A stretch of DNA of 58,129 nucleotides, taken from the NCBI RefSeq assembly GCF_014712675.1, contig NZ_JACXSI010000024.1, positions 1 to 58,129 of the forward strand. Direction: 5' to 3'. Within the stretch, counting starts at the first letter, position 1; every line of letters starts with the position of its first letter. Position numbers and translations under genes: made by a program. Below, in pieces: positions 17,440 through 26,128 of this stretch. The stretch comes from Peribacillus faecalis. Lineage in GTDB: Bacteria > Bacillota > Bacilli > Bacillales > DSM-1321. A model generated the notes under the pieces. The model made no database searches. It was given only the letters and a program-made list of their open reading frames with translations, and was not told the origin of the DNA.

Positions 17440-18222
17440 TCAAAGCAATTTATTTATTAAATCTTTCAATTGTTTCACTGTCAAGAAAGTGCCATCCATG
17501 CTTTTCCGGTGGAGCATCGCATGGCAGTTCGGACAGACCGGAATTAAGTCGTTCGCATAGTCCACTTCATATTCATCCCCGATTTCGCTGATTGGCACGA
17601 TATGATGAACATGAATAAAACCTTTTCCTAAAGGACCGTAAAGCTTTTCAAAATCTAAATCACAAACATGACAATAGCAACCATGATGTTCTATACATTT
17701 CTTTCTCGCCAAAGGACTGCGCTCAAACTTATTAACGGTCACTGTTATTTGCTTTCCTTCTACAATAGTATCTTGTGCCGGAATTTCATCCGGATAAACA
17801 GGTTTTGAACTATCTTCGTTGAAATTCTTTTCAATATAGTTTAATAAACCCGGTTTTGAATCTAATTTCATCGGACCTTGAATTTGAGCTTTCAATCCAT
17901 TTTCTTTAAGTTTTTCAAAAGATAGATCATCGGACTCAATTTGTTGTTGCAAGGATAGACGCATAAATATTTTTGCTTTGGAATTCTCGTATTCTTCTTT
18001 ATCAATCCAAAACTCTTCATCCTTATTCATTTTATCCCATTGCAAATCAATATCTTCCACAATGCATCGAAATTTTATTTTCCTGATTGATTTTGAACAA
18101 TAAATGTAAACAATATCTCCGACCTCAAACTTAGCGCTTTGTCTCCAATCAATATAATCATAGTAATTAAAAGCTCCTACTACGTCATATTTACTTGGAT
18201 TTGCTGAAATAAGCCAATTCAT
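17440..18222 (-). CDS. EVE-like domain plus HNH endonuclease
   Basis: A 260-residue two-domain protein. Residues about 1-125 look like an EVE/PUA-type fold (MNWLISANPSKYDVVGAF at the start, then VGDIVYIYCSK), the type that reads modified bases. The C-terminal HNH nuclease has zinc-knuckle pairs CHVC and CPNC, the catalytic HVHHIVP and the N of YANDLIPVC (about 190-245). Known EVE-HNH proteins act as modification-dependent restriction endonucleases, so a type IV restriction role is plausible (inference). The GIY-YIG nuclease gene is divergent, 168 bases away. The HNH residues appear intact. Confidence 0.85.
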   Translation of the reverse strand: MNWLISANPSKYDVVGAFNYYDYIDWRQSAKFEVGDIVYIYCSKSIRKIKFRCIVEDIDLQWDKMNKDEEFWIDKEEYENSKAKIFMRLSLQQQIESDDLSFEKLKENGLKAQIQGPMKLDSKPGLLNYIEKNFNEDSSKPVYPDEIPAQDTIVEGKQITVTVNKFERSPLARKKCIEHHGCYCHVCDLDFEKLYGPLGKGFIHVHHIVPISEIGDEYEVDYANDLIPVCPNCHAMLHRKSMDGTFLTVKQLKDLINKLL

Positions 18223-18390
18223 CCGCTACTACCTCTTTTTACTTTAACTATAGCAAAAGAATGTTTGTAAGACTATTCCAAATCAATAACCGGGGATATC
18301 AATTTACGTGTTTTAGAAACCACTACATTTTCTTTTTCTGTTAAAATGTTTCTATATTATAATAGGAATATAAATAAGAGGTGTTTAACT

Positions 18391-19287
18391 TTGCCTGTAC
18401 GCGGTAAAAGTATAAATTTATTTTTAATGGACGGCATTCCAAACGGACGAATTAAGTGCACGCTCGCCAACTGGACTGGCGTGGCTTACAAAATACCAAG
18501 GACCGACTTGGAAAAATGTAAAGGAAGAAATGATTTATTACAAAGCGGAGTCTATTTCCTGTTCGGAACTTTCGATAAAACCGGCGAAAATGTCGTCTAT
18601 ATCGGGCAAGCCGGCATTAGAAAAAATGGTGAAGGTATCCTATATAGACTTCAGGAGCATAAGCGAAATGCTAATAAAGATTATTGGACAGAAGCAGTTG
18701 TCTTTACAACATCGAATAACTCCTTTGGTCCTACTGAAATTAGCTATCTTGAGAATCGTTTCTATGCTATGGCTTCAGAAGCTAATCGATATGTAGTCAA
18801 AAATGAAAACGACCCAAACTCCGGAAACATCACGGAAGAAAAAGAAAGCGAACTGGAAGAGTTTATCGAGAATGCTAAGATTATTATGGGTACGCTTGGT
18901 CATAAAGTGTTTGACAAACTAATTGAAATGAAGCCGACAAGCCAAAGTCATGATGACTCGAGCACCGATAAGTTGTTGCTATTTCTAAAACGTAAAAGAA
19001 GAAAAAGCGGTATTACAATAGAAGCTCAATGTAAACAAACGAATGAAGGATTCGTCGTACTTAAAGGCAGTAATATTGAAATGGACGAATCAGACAGCAT
19101 GCCTCCGACTTTAAAAGAGATTAGGAAAAAAGTAAATATTGACGAAAAAGGCACATTGCAAGAAGACGTTCTTTTCCGTAGCCCTTCTTATGCCGCTGCA
19201 TTTGTAATTGGGGCCAGCGCAAATGGATTAATTGAGTGGAAAACAGCAGACGGTAAAACATTAAAAGAAGTAGAGCATAATGATTAA
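18391..19287 (+). CDS. GIY-YIG nuclease with C-terminal DUF4357
   Basis: A 298-residue protein. The GIY-YIG domain covers about residues 45-140: SGVYFLFG is the GIY strand, VVYIGQAG the YIG strand, followed by the conserved Arg in LYRLQEHKR, and the metal-binding Glu in LENRFYAMA. A DUF4357 domain (FRSPSYAAAFVIGASANG) ends the protein. Such proteins are common in defence islands and near restriction systems; the biochemical target is unknown. The start is TTG at 18391, 7 bases after AAGAGGTG. It is divergent from the EVE-HNH gene and the two may share a control region. Confidence 0.85.
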   Translation: MPVRGKSINLFLMDGIPNGRIKCTLANWTGVAYKIPRTDLEKCKGRNDLLQSGVYFLFGTFDKTGENVVYIGQAGIRKNGEGILYRLQEHKRNANKDYWTEAVVFTTSNNSFGPTEISYLENRFYAMASEANRYVVKNENDPNSGNITEEKESELEEFIENAKIIMGTLGHKVFDKLIEMKPTSQSHDDSSTDKLLLFLKRKRRKSGITIEAQCKQTNEGFVVLKGSNIEMDESDSMPPTLKEIRKKVNIDEKGTLQEDVLFRSPSYAAAFVIGASANGLIEWKTADGKTLKEVEHND

Positions 19288-19306
19288 GGAAGGAAAATGA
19301 TTGTCA

Positions 19307-19342
19307 GGTTAGAATCTATGTTTTTCGATTCTAACCTTTTTA
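19307..19342 (+). terminator. Terminator of the GIY-YIG gene
   Basis: A perfect 10-bp stem (GGTTAGAATC/GATTCTAACC) followed by T6, 19 bases after the stop codon. Confidence 0.88.
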
Positions 19343-19449
19343 ATAATACAAAAAGCTGCCTAAAAGTAATCTCTTTCTGGAAGCAGACTGTTTCCTCAAA
19401 ACTTAACAACAATCCGAATATATTCCCCGGATAATCAACCATCGTATCC

Positions 19450-19588
19450 TTAATTGATTTCGTCGATTATGATGGTCTTTGACAGGATTTTTTCAATGTT
19501 TAATAGACCTTTTTCATATAATTAGCTGGTTCAACTCTTCTGCCGGTTCCCCTAAGCTTTTTACTTTTTGGTCAAGATTTTGAGTCAT
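19450..19588 (-). pseudogene. Small frameshifted ORF downstream of the biotin carrier gene
   Basis: ATG 19588 with AAGGGGA five bases upstream opens a frame of 24 residues (QNLDQKVKSLGEPAEELNQ) to a TGA at 19514. A shifted frame continues as YEKGLLNIEKILSK to a TAA at 19450. Joined, it would be about 46 residues. It may be the broken start of a third gene of the biotin operon; no family is recognised. Nothing else is seen in the gap between 19343 and 19450. Confidence 0.35.
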
Positions 19589-19602
19589 TAAATCCCCTTC
19601 TT

Positions 19603-19824
19603 CTATTCCTCCTCAATAATCATGACAACATCGCCTTCTGTGACAAAGTCGCCTTCTGCAACTAAAATTTCTTTTACAGTTCCTGTTTCCGGTGCTGTAA
19701 TCGGTATCTCCATTTTCATCGATTCCAAAATTAATACTTCTTGATCCTCTTCTACTTTCTGTTCTACTTCGGCAGTAATTTTCCATATAGAACCTGTCAT
19801 TTGCGCTCTCACTTCAATACTCAT
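19603..19824 (-). CDS. Short biotin/lipoyl attachment carrier protein
   Basis: A 73-residue single-domain biotin carrier. The biotinylation motif is ESMKMEIP with the Lys near residue 37 counted from the ATG at 19824, which has GAGGTGG 8 bases upstream. It lacks the proline/alanine-rich N-terminal half of AccB, so it is the short carrier type that accompanies accessory biotin carboxylases of the propionyl-, methylcrotonyl- or urea/pyroglutamate-related enzymes. It follows the biotin carboxylase gene by 20 bases. Confidence 0.88.
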   Translation of the reverse strand: MSIEVRAQMTGSIWKITAEVEQKVEEDQEVLILESMKMEIPITAPETGTVKEILVAEGDFVTEGDVVMIIEEE

Positions 19825-19844
19825 AACACAATCCACCTCACTAT

Positions 19845-21209
19845 TTATTTTTTCATCTCTTCTTTCATTCTTTTCACCAATATTTCCGCTAGTTTTGTTG
19901 AAACTTTTCCTTTTTTAAATTCCTCTGATTTTAAAGCGTAAATAAGAAACGGGATGTTTGTTTTCAATCCGGTAATCTCGACTATCTGCAAATAATTAAC
20001 TAGTTCTTCAATTGCTGTATCCCGGGAATCTGTATGAACAATGATTTTGGCTATCATTGGGTCATAAAATGGCGAAATTTTGTTCCCTTCTGTAAAACCT
20101 GTTTCAATTCGGATATTTTTCGCTTCCGGCAATCTGAATTTTTCAAGTGTGCCAGGTGAAGGATAAAATGTTTGAGGATCTTCTGCATAGATCCGCACTT
20201 CGATGGAATGTCCTTTTTGTTGCAGTTTTTCCGGCAAGATGTTTTGCAAAGTTTCCCCATAAGCAGATCGGATTTGCGCCTTTATTAAATCCGTATTCAC
20301 GACTTCTTCTGTCACCGCATGCTCTACTTGCAGGCGGGTATTCATTTCCAGAAAGCTGTATTGACCGCTTTCGCTGCGTAACAGTTCAACTGTTCCAATG
20401 TTGTCATAGCCTAAAGATTGAATGGATTCTGTCACCTGCTTCAAAATTGGATTAAGTTCTTCTCGCGATATATTCGGAGCAGGCGATTCTTCGATAATCT
20501 TTTGATGCCTTCTTTGAATGGAACAATCCCTCTCATACAGATGGACGACATTCCCATGTCGATCTGCGATAATTTGTATTTCTATATGTCTCGGATTCTC
20601 CAAGTAACTTTCAAGATACACACTGTTATCAGAAAAATATTTCTCGGCAGCTGTTTTTGCCTTACGAACGTTTGCTATCAGATTTTCCGCATTATAAACG
20701 GGCTGCATCCCAATTCCTCCTCCGCCATTGCAAGGCTTTATAAGAACGGGATAGCCAATCTCATCAGCTATCGCCAATATTTCTTCATCATTGTCCGGCA
20801 GATTACTTGAGCCTTTGCCAATCGGCATAGTATATTTAGACATCGTTTGTCTTGCACGATTTTTATCTGCCATTAAATCAATCCATTTCGAGTTCGGACC
20901 GATAAAAGTAACGCCTAATTTTTCTACTTTTCTTGCAAACTCGGTATTCTCCGCTAAAAATCCGTAACCGGGATGAACCGCATCCGAACCTGATTCTTTA
21001 ATGATTTCCAATATCCGTTGCTGGTTTAAGTAAGTATCCCTCGGAAAATTACCGTAAATTTCGTATGCGACTGAAGCTTCTTTTATATAAGGAAGGTCTC
21101 TGTCGGCTGTAGAATATATGATAGCTGCTTCAATCTCCATATCTTTTAATGTTTTGAGAATACGCGCTGCAATAGCACCGCGATTTGCGATAAGTACTCT
21201 TCTGAACAC
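19845..21209 (-). CDS. Biotin carboxylase subunit (AccC-like)
   Basis: A 454-residue ATP-grasp enzyme that carboxylates biotin with bicarbonate and ATP. The GTG at 21209, after GGGGGAAG, starts RRVLIANRGAIAARI; the frame is open further upstream but those residues are not family-like. ATP-binding GGGGIGMQ, catalytic MNTRLQVEHAVTE and the metal-site ELLRSES...FLEMN segment are present. GAIAARI replaces the usual GEIAVRI, so this is a divergent paralogue and probably not the housekeeping AccC. It works with the short carrier downstream; no carboxyltransferase gene is present. Confidence 0.88.
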   Translation of the reverse strand: MFRRVLIANRGAIAARILKTLKDMEIEAAIIYSTADRDLPYIKEASVAYEIYGNFPRDTYLNQQRILEIIKESGSDAVHPGYGFLAENTEFARKVEKLGVTFIGPNSKWIDLMADKNRARQTMSKYTMPIGKGSSNLPDNDEEILAIADEIGYPVLIKPCNGGGGIGMQPVYNAENLIANVRKAKTAAEKYFSDNSVYLESYLENPRHIEIQIIADRHGNVVHLYERDCSIQRRHQKIIEESPAPNISREELNPILKQVTESIQSLGYDNIGTVELLRSESGQYSFLEMNTRLQVEHAVTEEVVNTDLIKAQIRSAYGETLQNILPEKLQQKGHSIEVRIYAEDPQTFYPSPGTLEKFRLPEAKNIRIETGFTEGNKISPFYDPMIAKIIVHTDSRDTAIEELVNYLQIVEITGLKTNIPFLIYALKSEEFKKGKVSTKLAEILVKRMKEEMKK

Positions 21210-21524
21210 GCTTCCCCCTACTTTCGTTTTATGAGTTCTTCCAAGATGGTCAATCGTTGAAAAAATAAGATTTTCGCCATCGTTTTTTATCATTGTATGT
21301 CAACAAGCAATTTAAAGACCTTCTGATTAATGCTAAGACCTTTTCACATAGCAAGGTCTAAACAATCTGCAAATCTTGTCGAAATAATTATTATAAAACG
21401 AGCTGAAAATATACGCATTTTCCGCTCACACCGATCACAACGGAGAGGATGATGGCTTATAAAACGTTTTAAAAATTGGTATACGGCTACGATTAGGAGA
21501 CAAATACTAGTACCATTTATTACA

Positions 21525-23438
21525 TTGATTATCATAAGTACCTTAGGTTCTAACACTACAAACTACTTTAACATCAAGGAATCCATGGAATCAGAGAAGA
21601 TGAAATTGACATCAGAGGAAGTAGTTCTTATGAATGATTCTATTGATCTCCTACTACAAAATATGGAGAAGACGATAGAGCGAGTTGCTGCAGAACCTGG
21701 AATGAATGATCCAATTACCTTTGAAGATGAACTTCTGAAGGAATTTGAACAGACGACATCGCACGATTCGACTATTTACAGTTTATACATGGGTCTTGAA
21801 GAAAATGGTTCGATGATTATGTATCCGACTGCCGAATTGGATGCTGATTATGATCCACGGGAACGCGATTGGTATAATCTAGCGATGGAAACACCGGATA
21901 AGCCGGTTTGGACAGACCCTTATTTAGATGCAGACACAGAAAAAATGGTTGTGACAGTCGCTAAAGCCCTTCCAGGTCAAGGTGTTGTAGCTATTGATAT
22001 ATTCTTGGATACATTAACGAGTATAATCAATGAAATTAAGCTAAGTGATACTGGCTATCTTTTTCTAGTAGACAATAATGGCTTTTACATCACACATCCT
22101 ACTGTTGAAAAAGTAGCTACTGATTTTTCAAAGGAAAATTTATATGGTCAGGTAAATGAGAGTTCCGGTTCTTTAATAGCTTCTTACGAAGACAAAAAGC
22201 AAGTAGTCAGCTATACAACAAATGGATCAACCGGCTGGAAAGTGATTGGAGTAATTGACACAGCAGAAATTAATTCAACAGTAAATAAAATGACCATACC
22301 AATGCTGATTAACTTGGTAGTTATCATTGTTATTGTAGTCCTTATTTCTATCTTTGTTGCCTTATACATCATCAAGCCTATAAAAGGACTGCGAAATGCT
22401 GTTCAAAAAATGGCTCAGGGCGATTTTACCGTGCAAGCAACTAATTATCGTAATGATGAAGTCGGACAATTGGCGGAAGGCTTTAATCAAATGGTGACAG
22501 AGATGAACCATACACTGCAAAAAGTACAGCATATATCAGCAGAGGTTTCTGATGCGTCTAGCACACTATCAGCTAGTGCAGAAGAAAATAGTGCCGCTTC
22601 CAATGAAGTTGCCACAACAATTGAGCAAATCGCTAACGGTGCCGCGTATCAATCCGAATTGTCGCAAACAAACAGTAGCGAACTGCTTAGAGTTTCTGAG
22701 CAAATTGATAATGTAGAACTTCTATCTGTAAAGATTTCAGAGGATTCCATCAAGATGAATGAAGCATCGGAAGTTGGAATTAAGACCGTTCAGCAACTGA
22801 AAAAGCAATTTGATTCTACTGTTCAAAATGCACAAACGATGAGCCAGGCGGTCAATCAATTGGATGCTCGCTCTCGTGAAATCAATGATATTGTCCGGAC
22901 AATTGATGATATTGCCGGACAAACTAACCTTTTGGCGCTTAATGCAGCAATTGAAGCGGCAAGAGCCGGAGAACATGGCAAAGGCTTTGCTGTCGTAGCC
23001 GATGAAGTACGAAAACTGGCTGAGCAGACAAATGAATCAACGAAAAAGATCGCTCATATTATACAATCGATGCAAAACGATACTGTTCTGACGGTTCAAT
23101 TAATTGAAGAAACAAATGAACAAATTAACAATCAGGAACAAGTTGTTGGAAACACAGAGACTGCTTTCGTATCAATTGCCGAATCGATTCAAAAGTTAAT
23201 GGCTGAATTCAGCGATATGAAAACAAACCTGAATGAGGCTAAAAATAAGCTGCAAGATGTTCTTCAACATTCCGAACATGTTAGCAGCATCAGCGAAGAC
23301 ACAGCCGCTGGCACAGAGGAAATATCTGCTTCAATCGAAGAGACAACCGCTTCAATGGAACAGCTCAACAAGCTGGCCTCTGATTTGGAGCAATTGTCGA
23401 AGGGATTATCGGAAGAGATTAACAAATTTACGATTTAA
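21525..23438 (+). CDS. Methyl-accepting chemotaxis protein with dCache sensor
   Basis: A 637-residue receptor as written from a TTG. A periplasmic-side dCache domain (about 20-255) includes the [11 protein letters not shown] and [16 protein letters not shown] motifs; a membrane segment lies at about 258-283; HAMP follows; and the signalling hairpin tip is [19 protein letters not shown]. The first membrane segment is only complete if translation begins further upstream: the frame is open from 21453 ([19 protein letters not shown]) but has no ATG, GTG or TTG there. ATG codons at 21449 and 21452 behind GGAGAGG are in another frame. A frameshift near 21470 or a rare start is likely. The ligand is probably an amino acid or similar small molecule. 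Confidence 0.85.
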   Translation: MIIISTLGSNTTNYFNIKESMESEKMKLTSEEVVLMNDSIDLLLQNMEKTIERVAAEPGMNDPITFEDELLKEFEQTTSHDSTIYSLYMGLEENGSMIMYPTAELDADYDPRERDWYNLAMETPDKPVWTDPYLDADTEKMVVTVAKALPGQGVVAIDIFLDTLTSIINEIKLSDTGYLFLVDNNGFYITHPTVEKVATDFSKENLYGQVNESSGSLIASYEDKKQVVSYTTNGSTGWKVIGVIDTAEINSTVNKMTIPMLINLVVIIVIVVLISIFVALYIIKPIKGLRNAVQKMAQGDFTVQATNYRNDEVGQLAEGFNQMVTEMNHTLQKVQHISAEVSDASSTLSASAEENSAASNEVATTIEQIANGAAYQSELSQTNSSELLRVSEQIDNVELLSVKISEDSIKMNEASEVGIKTVQQLKKQFDSTVQNAQTMSQAVNQLDARSREINDIVRTIDDIAGQTNLLALNAAIEAARAGEHGKGFAVVADEVRKLAEQTNESTKKIAHIIQSMQNDTVLTVQLIEETNEQINNQEQVVGNTETAFVSIAESIQKLMAEFSDMKTNLNEAKNKLQDVLQHSEHVSSISEDTAAGTEEISASIEETTASMEQLNKLASDLEQLSKGLSEEINKFTI

Positions 23439-23446
23439 TTGCTATG

Positions 23447-23478
23447 AGGCTGCTCCGATTTTCGGACAGCTTCTTTTT
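23447..23478 (+). terminator. Terminator of the chemotaxis receptor gene
   Basis: GGCTGCTCCG and CGGACAGCTT form an imperfect stem with an AT loop, followed by CTTTTTC, eight bases after the stop codon. Confidence 0.7.
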
Positions 23479-23583
23479 CGTAAGTAAGGAGCTAATTTTA
23501 TTAAAAGCCAGCCACTTGTTTGGAGAAAATGGTTTACTTTAACCTTAAACTTGAGATTTTTCACAAAAATCACAGTCAAGATA

Positions 23584-23794
23584 GAGCGCGTGGTAGCTTA
23601 ATAGAGCTTTGACTAGGAAGATTGAGCTTTCGTGCATGGGGATAGAGCGCGATTGGCTGAAGATAGAGCGCGAAATGAAATTATAGAGCGCGAGCGACCA
23701 ATAATCGAGCGCGAAATGAAATTATAGAGCGCGAGCGACCAATAATCGAGCGCGAAACAAAATTATAGAGCGCGAGTAGCCAAAGATAGAGCGC
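23584..23794 (+). repeat. Phased array A: GAGCGC core every 20-21 bp
   Basis: GAGCGC cores begin at 23584, 23645, 23666, 23686, 23707, 23727, 23748, 23768 and 23789, with degenerate GAGCTT copies at 23604 and 23624. The steps are 20, 20, 21, 21, 20, 21, 20, 21, 20, 21 bases. In the middle, two alternating units (one with AAATGAAATTATA, one with GAGCGACCAATAATC after the core) make a 41-base higher-order repeat present twice. The array is non-coding and lies after the chemotaxis gene. Confidence 0.9.
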
Positions 23795-23955
23795 CTGACC
23801 TTGAAGAAGATTACTAGAACAGTAGAATGGGCAGTTTTCAAACTAAAACTGGGCCCTTCGTTCACTAAAAGTCTGTAAATCTGACAAAAAATGAAGATTT
23901 TTATAGAAAACGGGCTATTTCTCGAGATATTTAAACAAAAATTTCGTGCTTGTAA
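23795..23955. other. Spacer between arrays A and B with a palindromic hairpin
   Basis: A near-palindrome at about 23828-23853 (GGGCAGTTTT with AAAACTGGGCCC) lies in otherwise AT-rich DNA. No ORF is supported. Confidence 0.4.
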
Positions 23956-23963
23956 GCGTTATT

Positions 23964-24149
23964 GCGCTGTCTCAAGATTTATAGCGTTGTCACAGACAAT
24001 GATTGCGCTCTCACGAAAATTATAGTGTCGTCACGGGCGATGATTGCGCTCTCACAGAAATTATAGCGTCGTCACGGGCAATGATTGCGCCATGGCTCCC
24101 AGGATTGCGCCCTCTCATAAATCATTGCGCTTTCACTCCGGATTGCGCC
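23964..24149 (-). repeat. Phased array B: GCG core every 20-21 bp, inverted relative to A and C
   Basis: Cores begin at 23964, 23984, 24005, 24025, 24046, 24066, 24087, 24107, 24127 and 24145. Units alternate between GCGCTCTCAC and GCGTCGTCAC, giving a 41-base higher-order repeat. Read on the minus strand the units (GACGACGCTATAATTT, GAGAGCGCAATC) match those of array C on the plus strand. It lies between array A and the terminator of the ABC exporter genes. Confidence 0.9.
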
Positions 24150-24157
24150 ATCAAAAC

Positions 24158-24190
24158 ATACGAGGCTGTCCGAGGTGGACAGCCTCGTAT
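24158..24190 (-). terminator. Terminator of the heterodimeric ABC exporter operon
   Basis: A perfect 14-bp stem (24158-24171 with 24177-24190) with a 5-base loop lies eight bases after the stop of the second ABC gene; the minus strand continues with GTTTTG. Confidence 0.8.
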
Positions 24191-24198
24191 AAATTTTC

Positions 24199-26124
24199 TC
24201 AATCCAACTCAAAAGCTCCAGTATACAGCTGATAATACTTCCCTTTCTCCGCAATCAATTTCTCATGGTTGCCGCGTTCGATAATACGGCCTTGATCGAG
24301 CACCATAATATCATCGGAGTTGCGTACTGTAGACAGTCGGTGAGCGATGACGAAGACGGTTCTTCCCTTCATTAGCGCATCCATGCCATGCTGCACAATT
24401 GCTTCGGTGCGCGTATCAATGGATGAAGTTGCTTCGTCAAGGATCATCACCGGAGGGTCAGCGACTGCCGCGCGGGCAATTGAAATAAGCTGGCGTTGAC
24501 CTTGCGATAAGCCGCTTCCATCCCCTGACAAAACAGTATTATAGCCGTCAGGAAGCATGCGGATAAATCCATCGGCATTGACTAGCTTAGCCGCTGCGAT
24601 ACAGTCTTCGTCACTTGCCTTCAAATTGCCGTAACGCAAGTTCTCCATGACTGTGCCGGTGAACAAATTGACATCCTGCAAAACCATGCCAAGCGAGCGT
24701 CGTAAATCCGCTTTTTTAATCTTATTGATATTAATGCCGTCATAACGGATTTTTCCGTCGGCGATATCGTAAAATCGATTGATTAAGTTAGTAATTGTCG
24801 TTTTTCCGGCACCCGTCGCACCGACAAAGGCGATTTTTTCTCCCGGTTCGGCATTAAGCGAAATGTTACGGAGAACGATTTTATTTTCCTCATAACCGAA
24901 GTCAACATCGTCAAACACGACATTGCCTTCCACCTTCGTATATGTCACCGTTCCGTCGCTATGCGGATACTTCCATGCCCATATGCCGGTATGACTTGGC
25001 GCCTCTGTCAGTTTGCCATTTTCATATTTCGCATCAACAAGCGTCACATAGCCTTCATCTGCTTCCTGCTGTTCAGACAAAAATTGAAAAATTCGTTCGG
25101 CTCCGGCCATTGCCATTGCAATCGCATTTACTTGCTGCGACATTTGCGAAATCGGTTGCACGAAATTACGGGACAATTGCAGGAATGATGCAATCATACC
25201 GAGCGTCAGCACATTAATGCTGAACAGACTGACATTCGTCACTTCCATAATCGCCAGTGTGCCTCCAAGGATCGCAATGAATACGTACAGCATGTATCCA
25301 AATGAATTCATTACCGGCATTAAAATGTTGGCATACGCATTGGCTTTTGTCGCATTTGTGCACAGCTCATCATTTTTCTTATCAAAATCAGCTTTCACGT
25401 CTTCTTCATGACAAAACACTTTGACGACCTTCTGACCATTGACCATTTCTTCAATATAGCCGTTTACATCACCGAGTGATTTTTGCTGTTTAACGAAAAA
25501 GCTGCCTGATTTGCCGCCGATATATTTCGTTACTCTCAAAACAATAAATAAAAACACGACAACAAATAGTGTCAACCAAATGCTCAAGTACATCATCCCG
25601 CAAAAAACCGCAATAACAGTAATCAGCGAAGAAAACATTTGTGGAATACTTTGTGAAAGCATTTGCCGCAATGTGTCAGTATCATTTGTATAGTAACTCA
25701 TCACATCACCATGCGTGTGCGAATCGAAATATTTTATCGGCAGTTTTTGCATGTGTGCAAACATTTGGTCGCGGATTGTTTTTAAAATACTTTGCGAAAC
25801 AACCGCCATTGTTCTGTTAAAAAATAATGCTGACAGTACTCCGACGAAATAAATGCATGCCATTATCATAATGACTTCAAGCAGGCCGGTAAAAACCGGA
25901 TTTGCATCAATAAGTAGCGGCTGAATGTAATCATCAATTAATCTTTGTATGAACAAGGATGAAGAGACATTGGCGACTGCACTTAAGACAATACAGATAC
26001 AAACGAAGATTACCTGTGCTTTATACGGCTTCATATATTGCAGCAGTTGCTTAATCGTATCCCGGTTCATTTCCCCCTTGGCCGGAGGGCCCGTTTTCCC
26101 TGAATGACTCACAGGACTACTCAT
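24199..26124 (-). CDS. ABC exporter half-transporter, catalytically complete subunit
   Basis: A 641-residue protein: six membrane helices (about 30-330), then a nucleotide-binding domain. Walker A is FVGATGAGKTTI, Walker B is VMILDEATSSID with the catalytic Glu, and the H-loop is IAHRLST. The signature is GLSQGQRQL, where Gln replaces the second Gly of LSGGQ; this change is usual in the partner that faces a degenerate site. An insert of about 40 residues (WKYPHSDGT region, about 355-395) precedes the NBD. It is paired with the next gene upstream, four bases away, as in YfiB/YfiC-, BmrCD- or LmrCD-like multidrug or peptide exporters. Confidence 0.92.
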   Translation of the reverse strand: MSSPVSHSGKTGPPAKGEMNRDTIKQLLQYMKPYKAQVIFVCICIVLSAVANVSSSLFIQRLIDDYIQPLLIDANPVFTGLLEVIMIMACIYFVGVLSALFFNRTMAVVSQSILKTIRDQMFAHMQKLPIKYFDSHTHGDVMSYYTNDTDTLRQMLSQSIPQMFSSLITVIAVFCGMMYLSIWLTLFVVVFLFIVLRVTKYIGGKSGSFFVKQQKSLGDVNGYIEEMVNGQKVVKVFCHEEDVKADFDKKNDELCTNATKANAYANILMPVMNSFGYMLYVFIAILGGTLAIMEVTNVSLFSINVLTLGMIASFLQLSRNFVQPISQMSQQVNAIAMAMAGAERIFQFLSEQQEADEGYVTLVDAKYENGKLTEAPSHTGIWAWKYPHSDGTVTYTKVEGNVVFDDVDFGYEENKIVLRNISLNAEPGEKIAFVGATGAGKTTITNLINRFYDIADGKIRYDGININKIKKADLRRSLGMVLQDVNLFTGTVMENLRYGNLKASDEDCIAAAKLVNADGFIRMLPDGYNTVLSGDGSGLSQGQRQLISIARAAVADPPVMILDEATSSIDTRTEAIVQHGMDALMKGRTVFVIAHRLSTVRNSDDIMVLDQGRIIERGNHEKLIAEKGKYYQLYTGAFELD

Positions 26125-26128
26125 GCTA

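Noticed and set aside
21449-21475. ATG at 21449 or 21452 as start of the chemotaxis receptor
   Set aside because: Both are in a different frame and meet TAA within eight codons; they would only serve if a frameshift is corrected.
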